Assembly (NCBI RefSeq): GCF_001747095.1
Contig: NZ_MDGP01000001.1
Coordinates: 2,153,001-2,217,000 of the forward strand
DNA from: Roseivirga sp. 4D4
GTDB lineage: Bacteria; Bacteroidota; Bacteroidia; Cytophagales; Cyclobacteriaceae
DNA length: 64,000 nucleotides
Direction: 5' to 3'
Shown: one piece after another, positions 25,442 through 35,236 of the stretch
How positions within the stretch are numbered: position 1 is the stretch's first letter
How the letters are laid out: each line of letters opens with the position of its first letter
The notes under the pieces: model-generated
Told to the model about the DNA's origin: nothing
Database searches by the model: none
What the model saw: only the letters and a program-made list of their open reading frames with translations
Position numbers and translations under genes: made by a program

Positions 25442-26965
25442 ATGAAATTCAAGAAATCATATCTTTTAATACTATTTAGTATCTCTCTATGCTTGGCCTG
25501 TCAGCAGGACGAAGACTCTGAACTTCCAGTCAAACAAGAAGTAAGAAGGGAGATCGTTTCTTCACAAGACATACCGCATATTGTCGATGACCTTTTCAAT
25601 CAACTAAATCTGGGAAATGACCAAAAGCGTTTTTCGGTTAACGATGGAGGCCAAAATATCACCCTTGATATTGATCTTGACAGAATACTGAGAACAGCAG
25701 ACTCCTTAGGAAGGGAGACATACTCGATTCAAATAGAGAACCTGTCCGCCTCTCCATTCACATTCTATAATCTAATTCTGAAGTATAATGAGCAGGGAGA
25801 AGTATTTGAGCCATTTGTCATGAGATACGTCATGGATGAAGAATTCATTCCTGAATACCTAAAAACCAGGTCAATGTCTGACTTCTCTGGGTCAGTCACC
25901 AAATTGATTCTGACTAAATCAAGTAATAATAATTCATCTTCTGCCGCTCCTGATCCATCTGACCCGACAGCTGTGCTTTTTTCCGAGGAATGTCCTTTCG
26001 AAGAGATGATTGATGGAGGGGGAGGGTCAACCGCACCTGGCGGTAATACCGGTACTAGCAGTTCATTAGTCAAGGTTTGCGAACTGAGTATGCACGAAGA
26101 AGTATTTTATACTCTTAATTGTACACCGGAAGGGTGTGATATATCAAGCTATGAAAGAACTCCTGTTTACACGCGTACTTGCTACTATACCTATTCGAAT
26201 CATACTGAAGTGGCAGGTAGTAGTAACGAATGTGAAGAAGAAGGTGAAATCCCAATTTTACTTCCTGATGGCTTAATCCTCGACAGCAGTTTGTCATTAC
26301 TTCCATGCAGTGAGCAAATCATTCTCGACCTTGCTTCTAAGGGTGACCCCCTAAATTGGTCAGCAGCTTTAAAAAACGATACGCACCCAGAAAAAAATCA
26401 AAAAATTGGCCATATATCAGCTGATATACTCAATTTCTTTAATGACTCAGGTACGTACAATCTATCTTTTCAAGTAGGAGATGCTGGAAAAGACAATCAA
26501 GGTAATGACCTCAATGCAAACACCAATCGGATTAGTAAAACCAATTTTATGATCACTCTTGATGAAGAGCGCTTAAAAAATTCGACCAGCCTAGGGCTTG
26601 CAAGCACAATCTTACACGAGGCTATGCACGGATACTTGAGCTTCTCAATTTATAATGGAAGCGAAGACCCAGGAACTAACCAAGCTCTACAGGATTTATA
26701 CAACTCCCTCCAACCAAAAAAATTGGACATAGTTATGACTCAACATGAGTTTATATCCGACTATGTAGATGCAATGGCATACTCGTTGTCGGTTTGGGAT
26801 GATCATAAACAGGATATGAGTTATTATCGTAAATTGAGCTGGGGTGGTTTACACGAAACAACGGCCTACCAGAGCCTGCATAATTCAAAAAAATATGATA
26901 TCCGAGATGCGAATGAAGCTGAAAGAAAAAACTCTAACAAAGCGAAAGGCGATTCAGGTTGCTAG
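25442..26965 (+). CDS. Lipoprotein with C-terminal HExxH metallopeptidase-like domain
   Basis: 507 aa. The signal peptide ends in a lipobox (SLCLAC), giving a lipid-anchored protein. Residues about 155-205 are a Ser/Asn/Gly/Pro-rich linker; a Cys-rich segment lies at about 185-265. The C-terminal part has ILHEAMHGYLSF (His392, Glu393, His396), the zinc-binding HExxH signature, and downstream QHEFISDYVDAMAYSL, which could give the third ligand. I know no characterised member and cannot tell whether it is a protease. It overlaps the next gene, and upstream DNA is very AT-rich with only a weak promoter match (CATATTTG at about 25423). Confidence 0.75.
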   Translation: MKFKKSYLLILFSISLCLACQQDEDSELPVKQEVRREIVSSQDIPHIVDDLFNQLNLGNDQKRFSVNDGGQNITLDIDLDRILRTADSLGRETYSIQIENLSASPFTFYNLILKYNEQGEVFEPFVMRYVMDEEFIPEYLKTRSMSDFSGSVTKLILTKSSNNNSSSAAPDPSDPTAVLFSEECPFEEMIDGGGGSTAPGGNTGTSSSLVKVCELSMHEEVFYTLNCTPEGCDISSYERTPVYTRTCYYTYSNHTEVAGSSNECEEEGEIPILLPDGLILDSSLSLLPCSEQIILDLASKGDPLNWSAALKNDTHPEKNQKIGHISADILNFFNDSGTYNLSFQVGDAGKDNQGNDLNANTNRISKTNFMITLDEERLKNSTSLGLASTILHEAMHGYLSFSIYNGSEDPGTNQALQDLYNSLQPKKLDIVMTQHEFISDYVDAMAYSLSVWDDHKQDMSYYRKLSWGGLHETTAYQSLHNSKKYDIRDANEAERKNSNKAKGDSGC

Positions 26966-27485
26966 CATTATAGTTATGCTTATTTACAACTCTGTAAGCC
27001 CTCTTCAAGCTCAGTCCACTGGTTCAATAGATAGAGAAAACAAACTCATTGAGTACATATTCAACAGAATAGAAGGTGGCCAAATCAGATTAAATACTCG
27101 GCAAAGTGATTTTTTCTGGCTTGAGGAGCCAATTATAGTCAACGAATTAAAATCAAAAACCTTCAGCTGTATTGGTTTGGAGAGAACATTGGATGCTATA
27201 GACTTTCAACTAAGCGATGAATCAGTCACAAGACTGAAATCTTTACAACCAAAAGATTTAAAATCTGGAAAATGGCCTAAAAAGCTAGTAAGAGAACTAA
27301 AAAAAGGCTTGAATAAAAATGACTACATAAGAAATATAAGTCTTGGCTATCCCATTTTCTTAGAATCTCATTCTAAGGCCTTGGTATTTGTCCATGGCAG
27401 TTCTGGTGCAAGTGTTAATATCTACTTGTGGGAACCCTCTTCCGGATGGAAGTATCATTGCGAATTATCTCTTTGGGTGAGCTAA
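26913..27485 (+). CDS. Exported protein of unknown function, partner of the HExxH lipoprotein
   Basis: 190 aa from the ATG at 26913; the frame is open further up but inside the previous gene. ATG at 26907 is nearly as good. The N-terminus is a signal peptide (basic start, hydrophobic core IQVASIIVMLIYNS, cleavage after LQA). The mature part has no cysteine pair or catalytic motif that I recognise; it ends with a beta-rich segment (ALVFVHGSSGASVNIYLWEP). It overlaps the lipoprotein gene by about 53 nt in another frame, so the two are probably translated together. Its stop overlaps the convergent HNH gene stop. Confidence 0.65.
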   Translation: MKLKEKTLTKRKAIQVASIIVMLIYNSVSPLQAQSTGSIDRENKLIEYIFNRIEGGQIRLNTRQSDFFWLEEPIIVNELKSKTFSCIGLERTLDAIDFQLSDESVTRLKSLQPKDLKSGKWPKKLVRELKKGLNKNDYIRNISLGYPIFLESHSKALVFVHGSSGASVNIYLWEPSSGWKYHCELSLWVS

Positions 27486-27979
27486 TTCAAACTCAGATAC
27501 TGCAGCCAGTCATCAGAAGTAAAGCCACTGAAGTTTCTCACAAACATGATGTATGAAGGCTTAAAAGGCTTCTGTGAAAGTGGCATTTCAGCTTCTTCTG
27601 GGGTTTTGTCCCCTTTGATAGAATTACAGCGCTTGCAGGCAGTAGCCAGGTTTGTCCAATTGGAACCTCCTCCTCTCGACTTGGGCACTACATGATCGAG
27701 GGTTAAGTCTTTATCGCTTCCACAATACAAGCATTGATGAGCATCCCTCTTGAATACATTCTGTCTGGAAAGCATCACACTTTTGAAAGGAATGAAAATG
27801 TATTTCTGGAGCCTTATTACCGAGGGGGTTGGATAACTAGAGCCTACCGACCTCATTCTTAGTTTCGGGTCTTCATGAACGAGCTCTGCTTTGTCGAGGT
27901 AAATCAAAAGAAATGCCCTTTCTGCCGAACAAACGGATAGTGGGCTATAATCTTGATTTAAAACCAGAACGCGTCTCAT
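27482..27979 (-). CDS. HNH endonuclease family protein
   Basis: 165 aa. The N-terminus RRVLVLNQDYSPLSVCSAER is typical of a widespread chromosomal HNH family. The HNH core is CLYC (about residue 88), LTLDHVVPKSRGGGSNWTN and CKRCNSIKG, with two CxxC zinc knuckles and the catalytic His in DHV. Substrate unknown; no restriction partner is adjacent. It is the last gene of a minus-strand run with C40 peptidase, smpB, thioesterase and tsaD. Confidence 0.9.
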   Translation of the reverse strand: MRRVLVLNQDYSPLSVCSAERAFLLIYLDKAELVHEDPKLRMRSVGSSYPTPSVIRLQKYIFIPFKSVMLSRQNVFKRDAHQCLYCGSDKDLTLDHVVPKSRGGGSNWTNLATACKRCNSIKGDKTPEEAEMPLSQKPFKPSYIMFVRNFSGFTSDDWLQYLSLN

Positions 27980-27982
27980 GAA

Positions 27983-28768
27983 CTACTTTAACACTCGCTT
28001 AACTTTAAATAAATGATGTGTATAATGATTTTGTTCTTGATTGAAGATCCCCTTCTCATCAATTTGGTCAATCCTCACCTTTCCAGAGGCATGAATGACT
28101 TCTCCCTCTCCTAAGAGTATCCCTACATGATTCATTTTACCTTCCTTATTGGTAAAGAATGCTAAATCACCCGGTTCATGTTCATCAAACTCAACCTCCT
28201 CCCCTTTCATAATCTGTTGGGAGGAATCTCGTGGGAGTCGATAGCCAGACATTCTAAAGACAACTTGGGTAAATCCAGAACAGTCAATTCCAAAAGGTGA
28301 TCTACCTCCCCATAAATAAGGTGTGTTTTGATACATCTTTGCGGTATTGATCAGGGTAGATACACTCACTTTCTGATGTACACTCTTGGCATTGCCATTA
28401 AACACTACATTACCTTCTTCTTTAAAAATGGGGTTATTCAGTAAAGGAAGAATAGCACCACAAGTGATATAGCTCACCTGATGATCAAATAAAATCTTAC
28501 TGGTCAGTTCAGTACAAATCTTGTATTCACTGCCTTCAATTTGTTCGAAATATTCGGGAGAAATTGGATGATGTTGTTTCAGGTCAATCCAACCTTGGTA
28601 ATTATCGAAGGCATTCTCGATTTTAATCCAGGCATTATTTTCCGATACTTCAAGCACTGTATAATGTTCACCAAAGAGCAATTGAGAAATCATCTCTGAA
28701 GCATCTGAGGGTTCTTCCCTTACAGGAACAATACTCAGTCTTACCACACCATGACTTCCTATTTGCAT
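27983..28768 (-). CDS. NlpC/P60 (C40) family peptidase with SH3-like N-terminus
   Basis: 261 aa. An SH3b-like region (residues about 5-65, with GWIDLKQHHP) precedes the NlpC/P60 catalytic domain (about 135-260). Catalytic Cys163 is in FGIDCSGFTQ, His214 in MNHVGILLG and a third polar residue is likely His226 in VIHASG. Family members cleave peptidoglycan stem peptides (gamma-D-Glu-diamino acid bonds). No signal peptide is visible, so cytosolic recycling of murein peptides is possible. 3-nt gap to both neighbours. Confidence 0.92.
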   Translation of the reverse strand: MQIGSHGVVRLSIVPVREEPSDASEMISQLLFGEHYTVLEVSENNAWIKIENAFDNYQGWIDLKQHHPISPEYFEQIEGSEYKICTELTSKILFDHQVSYITCGAILPLLNNPIFKEEGNVVFNGNAKSVHQKVSVSTLINTAKMYQNTPYLWGGRSPFGIDCSGFTQVVFRMSGYRLPRDSSQQIMKGEEVEFDEHEPGDLAFFTNKEGKMNHVGILLGEGEVIHASGKVRIDQIDEKGIFNQEQNHYTHHLFKVKRVLK

Positions 28769-28771
28769 TGA

Positions 28772-29239
28772 CTAATAATTGATTCTTTCTAAATCTCTTT
28801 TTAAGTCCTTCTCTTTGATGGAATCTCGTTTATCGTGGAGTTTCTTTCCTCTACCCAATATAATTTCAAGCTTCGCGAATCCACGATCGGTAATGAAAAG
28901 CCTAGTTGGGATGATCGATAAACCCTTTTCTTTAGACTTTTCTCTAAGCTTACTCAGCTCTCTCTTATTTAATAAGAGTTTCCTTTCACGATCACTCTCA
29001 TGATTGTAATGAGTTCCCTGAGCATAAGGCGCTATATGCAATTGCTTTACAAAGAGCTCCTCTCCTTGAAAGTAGCAAAATGCATCTTGCAAGTTTACCA
29101 AGCTTTCACGAATCGATTTAATCTCAGTACCCATTAACTGCATTCCTGCAACATATTTATCCAGAAACTCAAACTCGTAACTGGCCTTTCTATTCTTAAT
29201 ATTTACAGTCTTTGCAAACCGCTGCTTATCCTTTGCCAT
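28772..29239 (-). CDS. smpB: SsrA-binding protein SmpB
   Basis: 155 aa, usual length. Typical features: NIKNRKASYEFEFLDKYVAG, the GTEIKSIRES segment, and the basic C-terminal tail (GRGKKLHDKRDSIKEKDLKR) that enters the decoding centre. It binds tmRNA for rescue of stalled ribosomes. The start abuts the thioesterase stop. Confidence 0.97.
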   Translation of the reverse strand: MAKDKQRFAKTVNIKNRKASYEFEFLDKYVAGMQLMGTEIKSIRESLVNLQDAFCYFQGEELFVKQLHIAPYAQGTHYNHESDRERKLLLNKRELSKLREKSKEKGLSIIPTRLFITDRGFAKLEIILGRGKKLHDKRDSIKEKDLKRDLERINY

Positions 29240-29635
29240 CTATCTTTCTAAACTAGTGAAAATTTGAGTGATCTTGTCCTTGGACATAATTTTCTGACCA
29301 GTCTTGCCAGTAGCCACTAACCTCTCTCCAACCTTGACCTCTATCCCACAGATCAATTCATTCTTTGCAAAGGACATCACCCGAGCCTCTAAATTCAATT
29401 CTTCGCCTACAAAGGCTGGCGACTTATGTTCGATTTGAAGCATGGTGCCAACGCCTTCCTCATCAGCTTCACACATGTCCAATAAAAAAAGTCTACTAGA
29501 CCATTCCATTTCACGAGCCAATATGAAGGTACTGCATACGGGATGAACGGGACCACTTTCAAAAGTGGCCAAATGATCTTTCGTCACCTTGAAGTGATGA
29601 GTTCTCACATCCCCAATCTGAAAAGTACCTTTCAT
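29240..29635 (-). CDS. Hotdog-fold thioesterase family protein
   Basis: 131 aa. The pattern HPVCSTFILAREMEWSSRLF, GVGTMLQIEHKSPAFVGEEL and VGERLVATGKTGQKIM fits single-domain hotdog thioesterases related to the fluoroacetyl-CoA type, with a Glu (EMEWSS) and His (IEHKSPA) as likely catalytic residues. The acyl-CoA substrate is not evident. Directly abuts smpB and tsaD in one transcription unit. Confidence 0.82.
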   Translation of the reverse strand: MKGTFQIGDVRTHHFKVTKDHLATFESGPVHPVCSTFILAREMEWSSRLFLLDMCEADEEGVGTMLQIEHKSPAFVGEELNLEARVMSFAKNELICGIEVKVGERLVATGKTGQKIMSKDKITQIFTSLER

Positions 29636-30649
29636 TTAAAATTTCATTCTAGGCAAAGCACTTACGCTTTGATCCACAAACTCCTCTTTCAAATATTTGA
29701 AATGAGCAGCCATGGCAATCATTCCCGCATTATCGGTGCAATATTCAAAAGAAGGTATATAAACCTTCCAGTCTTCTTTTTCCGCAAGGTTATGCAATGC
29801 GCTTCTTAAACCACTATTGGCAGAAACACCACCTGCTATAGCAATTTCTTTGATCCTATACTGCCTCGAAGCCTTTCTCAGCTTCTGCATTAGCATTTGA
29901 ACCAATGTATGTTGAACGCTAGCGCAAATGTCATTTACATTCTCCTGAATGAAGTTCTCATTCTGTTTAAGCTGATCTCTCAAGAAGTATAATACAGCTG
30001 TCTTAATACCACTGAATGAATAGCTTAACCCTGGCATCTCAGTTTCTGGAAATTTGAATTTAAGGGGATCACCTGCTTGAGCTAACTTATCTACAATTGG
30101 CCCTCCAGGATATCCAAGCCCCAGCATCTTAGCTGTTTTATCAAAAGCCTCTCCTACTGCATCATCTTGTGTCTCTCCGATTACACTCATTTTCAGGTAA
30201 TCTTCAACCAAAACAATTTGAGTATGACCTCCGCTCACAGTAAGGCAAAGGAATGGAAAACTAGGCTTAGGATCATCAATGAAATGCGCCAGTATATGCG
30301 CCTGCATATGATTGACTTCAATCAATGGAATGTCAAGTGCCAATGCCATAGATTTAGCGAGAGAAGTACCCACTAATAAAGCACCCATTAAGCCTGGACC
30401 GCGAGTGAAAGCAATAGCAGATAAATCTTCTTTAGGTATGGCAGCATTTTTGAGTGCTTCATCTATGACAGGAACGATGTTCTGTTGGTGTGCGCGGCTT
30501 GCCAATTCAGGTACTACACCCCCATAATTTTCGTGTACCGATTGCGTTGCGATTATATTATTAAGTACTTTGCCATTGACTGCGATAGCCGCAGATGTTT
30601 CATCACAAGAGGATTCTATGGCTAAGATTTTGATTTCGGAGGAAGGCAT
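29636..30649 (-). CDS. tsaD: tRNA N6-adenosine threonylcarbamoyltransferase TsaD
   Basis: 337 aa, usual length. N-terminal ILAIESSCDETSAA and the metal site HMQAHILAHF (HxxxH) identify TsaD, which transfers the threonylcarbamoyl group to A37 of ANN-decoding tRNAs with TsaB and TsaE. GGPIVDKLAQAG and SYSFSGIKTAV are further family motifs. It is divergent from tamB and their start codons share one base, so each promoter must lie inside the other gene. Confidence 0.97.
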   Translation of the reverse strand: MPSSEIKILAIESSCDETSAAIAVNGKVLNNIIATQSVHENYGGVVPELASRAHQQNIVPVIDEALKNAAIPKEDLSAIAFTRGPGLMGALLVGTSLAKSMALALDIPLIEVNHMQAHILAHFIDDPKPSFPFLCLTVSGGHTQIVLVEDYLKMSVIGETQDDAVGEAFDKTAKMLGLGYPGGPIVDKLAQAGDPLKFKFPETEMPGLSYSFSGIKTAVLYFLRDQLKQNENFIQENVNDICASVQHTLVQMLMQKLRKASRQYRIKEIAIAGGVSANSGLRSALHNLAEKEDWKVYIPSFEYCTDNAGMIAMAAHFKYLKEEFVDQSVSALPRMKF

Positions 30650-33600
30650 TGAAAGAGAAAATTAAAAGATCGCAAGTTATTAAAAAACGAATTGTTAAAT
30701 CAATTCTTTGGCTTGTCCTTACTCCCTTCATCCTACTGGCGCTGGTAGCGCTACTGATACACCTACCGCCAGTCCAGAATTACATCAGCAATCGCATTAC
30801 TACATATCTCACGGAGGGTACTGGTTATAAAACGGAAATTGATTACATCAATATCAAGTGGTTTAATGCTGTTTCTATAGACGGCACAAAAATTTACGAC
30901 CTCAATGATGTCAAAATGATTGGCATCGATGAGATGGTTTTGACCTTCAAGCTAGGAGACCTCATAGGCAAGCAAAACTTCGAAACAGGTCAGGCATGGG
31001 TGAAGGGTGCAGAGGTGAACCTAAGAGATGAAACGCGCCTAAGACTCAATATCGATGATTGGGTAATTAAACTTGGTGAATTATTTGCCTCACAACCTGC
31101 CGATGGGCCTGTAGAGCCAGCAGCTTTTACCATTGACGAAATTACCTTAATAGAATCCACCTTCAGTATATCAGATAAAAATCGGGATAGCGTCAAAACA
31201 GGGTTTGATTACAATCACTTCAAACTAGTTGATTTAAATGCCGACTTGCTCAACTTAAAGGCTGTGGCAGACACTTTCCAAATTGACGTCAAATACTTAA
31301 CAGCCAGAGATAGTGCTTCTGGTTTTAAGATTGATGAGCTAAAAACGTTTTTCAGAAACTCCTGGCGCGAAATGGCATTCTATGATTTGGACCTCCAAAT
31401 GGGTAAATCAAGAATTACGGATGAGGTAGTCTTCGGAATGAACCGACCGAGTGATATGGGCTACTTTGTGGACAGTATAGACGTCCGAGCTAACTTCAAT
31501 GGTGCAAGGTTACACACTGATGAATTGAGCTTCTTTGTACCAGAATTCAAGAAGCATAATGAACTGGTCAAAATCGATGGATTCTTCGAAGGAAATGTCA
31601 GCGACTTCTTTTCAGATGATTTTCAACTTGAATTCGGAGAAAACACCATTCTCAGAGGAGCAATGGAGTTGGAAGGTTTACCCAACATTGAAACTACCGA
31701 CTTTTCCGTAACGCTTGATAACTCTACCATAGATGCTGATGACTTTCAGGAATACATTGGAGAAAGGACCTATAATATTACCAATAAGCTTGGGCTGGTT
31801 AACCTAAGCGGAAGTTTCATTGGCTTCATAAATGACTTTGTAGCGGATGGCCAGTTTGACACTGAAATCGGTTCATTCAATTCTAATACAAACATAAAAG
31901 CAACTGATGGAGGACTACCCAAATACGATGGGAGATTAAGTATGCAGGGCTTCGATCTTGGGCTATTTACTGGAGATAGTGTTTTTCAGAAAGTAGATAT
32001 GGATGGCAGAATCGAAGGAAGCGGTTTCACGCTTGAAGAGGCTGATTTTAAACTAAATGCTGAAATTCCTAGAGTTGGCATTAATGGCTATGATTATACC
32101 AACATTGAGACGGAGGGTAGATTTGCCCAGTCATTCTTTAATGGGGATGTCACAGTTGAAGATCCTAACATTAAACTTAGTGCAAAAGGGTCAGTTGATT
32201 TGAGAGAAAAAAAGCAAATCTTCAAAATCGAAGGGAAACTTGATACTGCCCAACTCAACACACTGAATATAATTAATGAAGATGTTGCCTTGGCTAGCCG
32301 TTTCAATATTGATGTGACGGGCATTCAGTTAGACAGTATTTTGGGAGATATAAGTTTAAAAGACACCTACTTAGCCTATGAAGAAAGCTCCATAGTGTTT
32401 GATTCTCTACAATTCGTCTCGCAACGTGACAATGATGGAAGGCGAGTACAATTCATATCTGAAAATCAGTTTGACATTCAACTTGATGGACAGTTTGAGT
32501 TCACCAACCTACTAGATGAGCTGGAAACGATCAATGAAGAGTATCGGCTTATTTTTTCCAGTCGACTTCAGGAGGTGGATGCTTTTCTAGCAGAAAATAG
32601 AACAAGTGCCATACCGTTCAATATTGGTTACAGAATGGACTTGAAGAATATAAGTCCGATTCTTCAACTCTTTGATACATCGCTATACATATCTCAACAG
32701 GCCAAAATTCAAGGTAGGTTTACCAATGAGCGGAATACTAACTTAAACCTATCTGCCAATGCAGACACCATTAAATGGGCGAATATCTGGTTCTACAATA
32801 ACACAATTGCCGTTAACTCTGAGGACCTGCGAGATGCATCAAAGGTATTTACCATTGGTTATCTGAATTCAGAAAAGCAGCGATACGCGAATACTTCTGA
32901 AACTGACTCTCTCCAATTGACTGCGAAATGGGATGGGCTTAATATTGATGTTGAACAGAAAGTAAAACAGATCAGTAGTGGCAACTTTGCCGAACTGGGT
33001 GCTGATATTGATTTTTATCCCGATAGTACGGTCTTACGTTTTAAGGAGTCGACACTCCAGGCATTGAATGAAGAATGGAAAATAAATGATGAAAATCGGG
33101 TCATTTTCGGTGAGAGAAGAATAGACATCAAGGGTTTAAACATATACAATACCGACCAATCAATCAGTTTTGATGGTGCAGTAGCTGTGACCAAAGACAG
33201 CACTAAGACCCTTGGAATTGTGTTCAAAGATGTTTCTGTAGCCAATATTAACCCACTAACCTCAAAAACATATACAGGGAAACTAAAGGGAAAACTCTCC
33301 GCTCAAAACATATATTTCAACCCCCTGCTCTTTGGGGATGTTCAGTTAGATGGGCTCAGAATTAATAATTTTCTCGTAGGTGATTTAGCTGGTAGACTCG
33401 AATGGAATGATCTACAAAAGAAGTTTGACTTAGACTTCAAAGTCGAGCGGCTTAATAAAGAAATTATCACTTTAAATGGCGACTTTCTCCCTTCGAACAA
33501 AACGGATCAGTTAAACCTCAACCTTCAATTGAATGATGCAAACCTTCGAATCGCGGAACCCTTTATTGAAGAGTACTTCACCGAGCTTGACGGCTTTCTA

Positions 33601-35211
33601 AACGGTCAATATAAGGTATCAGGAACAACAAGAAACCCCGTCATTAATGGCACTGGAAACCTGAAAGACGCTCAAATGAAAATCAATTACCTCAACACCA
33701 AGTATGACTTTAATGGAGGTGTATCATTCAAAAAGGATCTTATTGAGTTAACTGATATAGGTTTTGTAGATGCCATAGGCAGTCAGGCAGATTTCAATGG
33801 TACCATTGCTCACGATTCCTTTAGCAACTTTAAGCTCAACCTTTCAGGAGACCTTGATGAATTTCAGGTATTGAATACTGATGAAAGTTTAAGCGACCTG
33901 TATTATGGAACTGCCTATGCTACGGGCACTGTTGACCTGATTGGTGAGGCCTCCAACTTAACGATAGCCGCCAATGTGCAGACCTCAGGAGAGACTCGGC
34001 TCTTTGTACCGATAAGCGAGGGAACTGATGCAACTGATAATCCAGAGTATATCACTTTTATTGATCGTACAGATACGACCACTGTTGAAGACAATATTGA
34101 AGAAACATCAGATGAGGTAAATAAAATTAAGATTGAAGGACTAAATCTAGACCTAGACATCGGTGTAACTCCGGATGCCTATGTGGAGATCATTATAGAC
34201 CCTAAATCAGGAGACATTATACGTGGTCGTGGCAATGGCCAATTGAGGCTTCAAATCGATCCACAAGGAGACTTTGCCATGACGGGAGGCTTGAATATTG
34301 TGGAAGGAGGCTATAATTTCTCACTCTATAACATTATAACCAAGGAGTTTGATATTGAGCAACCCAGTACCATTACCTGGTACGGTGATCCATATACCGG
34401 AGTCTTAGATTTGAATGCCTCATTTTCGCAAAACACTTCATTACAACCCGTTCTTGAGCAGACAGGGTTTGCCGACCCGACCAGTGAAAGTGGCTCCAGC
34501 GGTGTAAATAGAAGGTTTCCTACCAAAGTACTTCTCTCTTTAGAGGGCCCTATGCTATCACCGACTATAGCTTTTGATATTGATTTTAGTCAAATACAAG
34601 GGCAAGAAAACCAAGTGGCCATTGACGCTTTCAAAAACAGACTGCTTAGTGACGAACAAGAATTAAATCGACAAGTTCTCAGCTTAATTGTACTCAACAG
34701 ATTCTCGGATCAAGGAGGTATTACCATTGGTGGTCGTACGACCACTCAAAATGTGAGTCAGTTCTTATCCAATCAGTTCAGTCAATTGATTGCTCAACTG
34801 GACGAAAACCTCGAAGTTGACTTAGACTTAGCGGACCTAGATCAGGATGCCTTCAATACCTTCAGGCTTAGGCTTTCATATACCTTCTTGGACGGTCGCC
34901 TGAGAATTACTCGTGAAGGGGGACTTACAAATCTAGTGGATGTTAATAGCATTGCCGGTGATTGGACTGCTGAGTATCTGTTGACGGATGATGGCAGATA
35001 TAAGGTGAAAGTTTATTCCAGAAACAATTACGATATAACCCGTCTTGCCAACACACAAAATGCCACCACAAACACCACAGGAGCCAGTATCACACAAACT
35101 ACGAGTTTCAACAGTTTTCGGGAATTCTTCTCTGGTGTGAATAAAAAAAGGAAGAAGCGGAAGGAGACACCAAAAAAAGAAACTTCTGAGGAAGAAAGTG
35201 GAAACTTCTAA
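30649..35211 (+). CDS. tamB: TamB-like translocation/assembly module protein
   Basis: 1520 aa. A single N-terminal helix (about residues 17-38) anchors it in the inner membrane; the rest is a very long beta-rich repeat region with many D/N-x-hydrophobic strands, ending in a TamB/DUF490 C-terminal domain (about 1150-1480, with GLNIVEGGYNFSLYN and NRRFPTKVLLSLEGPM). TamB proteins form a bridge across the periplasm for lipids or outer-membrane proteins. The tail is Lys/Glu-rich. The start is TTG at 30649, sharing one base with tsaD; no upstream ATG is available. Confidence 0.9.
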   Translation: MKEKIKRSQVIKKRIVKSILWLVLTPFILLALVALLIHLPPVQNYISNRITTYLTEGTGYKTEIDYINIKWFNAVSIDGTKIYDLNDVKMIGIDEMVLTFKLGDLIGKQNFETGQAWVKGAEVNLRDETRLRLNIDDWVIKLGELFASQPADGPVEPAAFTIDEITLIESTFSISDKNRDSVKTGFDYNHFKLVDLNADLLNLKAVADTFQIDVKYLTARDSASGFKIDELKTFFRNSWREMAFYDLDLQMGKSRITDEVVFGMNRPSDMGYFVDSIDVRANFNGARLHTDELSFFVPEFKKHNELVKIDGFFEGNVSDFFSDDFQLEFGENTILRGAMELEGLPNIETTDFSVTLDNSTIDADDFQEYIGERTYNITNKLGLVNLSGSFIGFINDFVADGQFDTEIGSFNSNTNIKATDGGLPKYDGRLSMQGFDLGLFTGDSVFQKVDMDGRIEGSGFTLEEADFKLNAEIPRVGINGYDYTNIETEGRFAQSFFNGDVTVEDPNIKLSAKGSVDLREKKQIFKIEGKLDTAQLNTLNIINEDVALASRFNIDVTGIQLDSILGDISLKDTYLAYEESSIVFDSLQFVSQRDNDGRRVQFISENQFDIQLDGQFEFTNLLDELETINEEYRLIFSSRLQEVDAFLAENRTSAIPFNIGYRMDLKNISPILQLFDTSLYISQQAKIQGRFTNERNTNLNLSANADTIKWANIWFYNNTIAVNSEDLRDASKVFTIGYLNSEKQRYANTSETDSLQLTAKWDGLNIDVEQKVKQISSGNFAELGADIDFYPDSTVLRFKESTLQALNEEWKINDENRVIFGERRIDIKGLNIYNTDQSISFDGAVAVTKDSTKTLGIVFKDVSVANINPLTSKTYTGKLKGKLSAQNIYFNPLLFGDVQLDGLRINNFLVGDLAGRLEWNDLQKKFDLDFKVERLNKEIITLNGDFLPSNKTDQLNLNLQLNDANLRIAEPFIEEYFTELDGFLNGQYKVSGTTRNPVINGTGNLKDAQMKINYLNTKYDFNGGVSFKKDLIELTDIGFVDAIGSQADFNGTIAHDSFSNFKLNLSGDLDEFQVLNTDESLSDLYYGTAYATGTVDLIGEASNLTIAANVQTSGETRLFVPISEGTDATDNPEYITFIDRTDTTTVEDNIEETSDEVNKIKIEGLNLDLDIGVTPDAYVEIIIDPKSGDIIRGRGNGQLRLQIDPQGDFAMTGGLNIVEGGYNFSLYNIITKEFDIEQPSTITWYGDPYTGVLDLNASFSQNTSLQPVLEQTGFADPTSESGSSGVNRRFPTKVLLSLEGPMLSPTIAFDIDFSQIQGQENQVAIDAFKNRLLSDEQELNRQVLSLIVLNRFSDQGGITIGGRTTTQNVSQFLSNQFSQLIAQLDENLEVDLDLADLDQDAFNTFRLRLSYTFLDGRLRITREGGLTNLVDVNSIAGDWTAEYLLTDDGRYKVKVYSRNNYDITRLANTQNATTNTTGASITQTTSFNSFREFFSGVNKKRKKRKETPKKETSEEESGNF

Positions 35212-35236
35212 AGGGCATCTTAGTTATTAAAACAGC

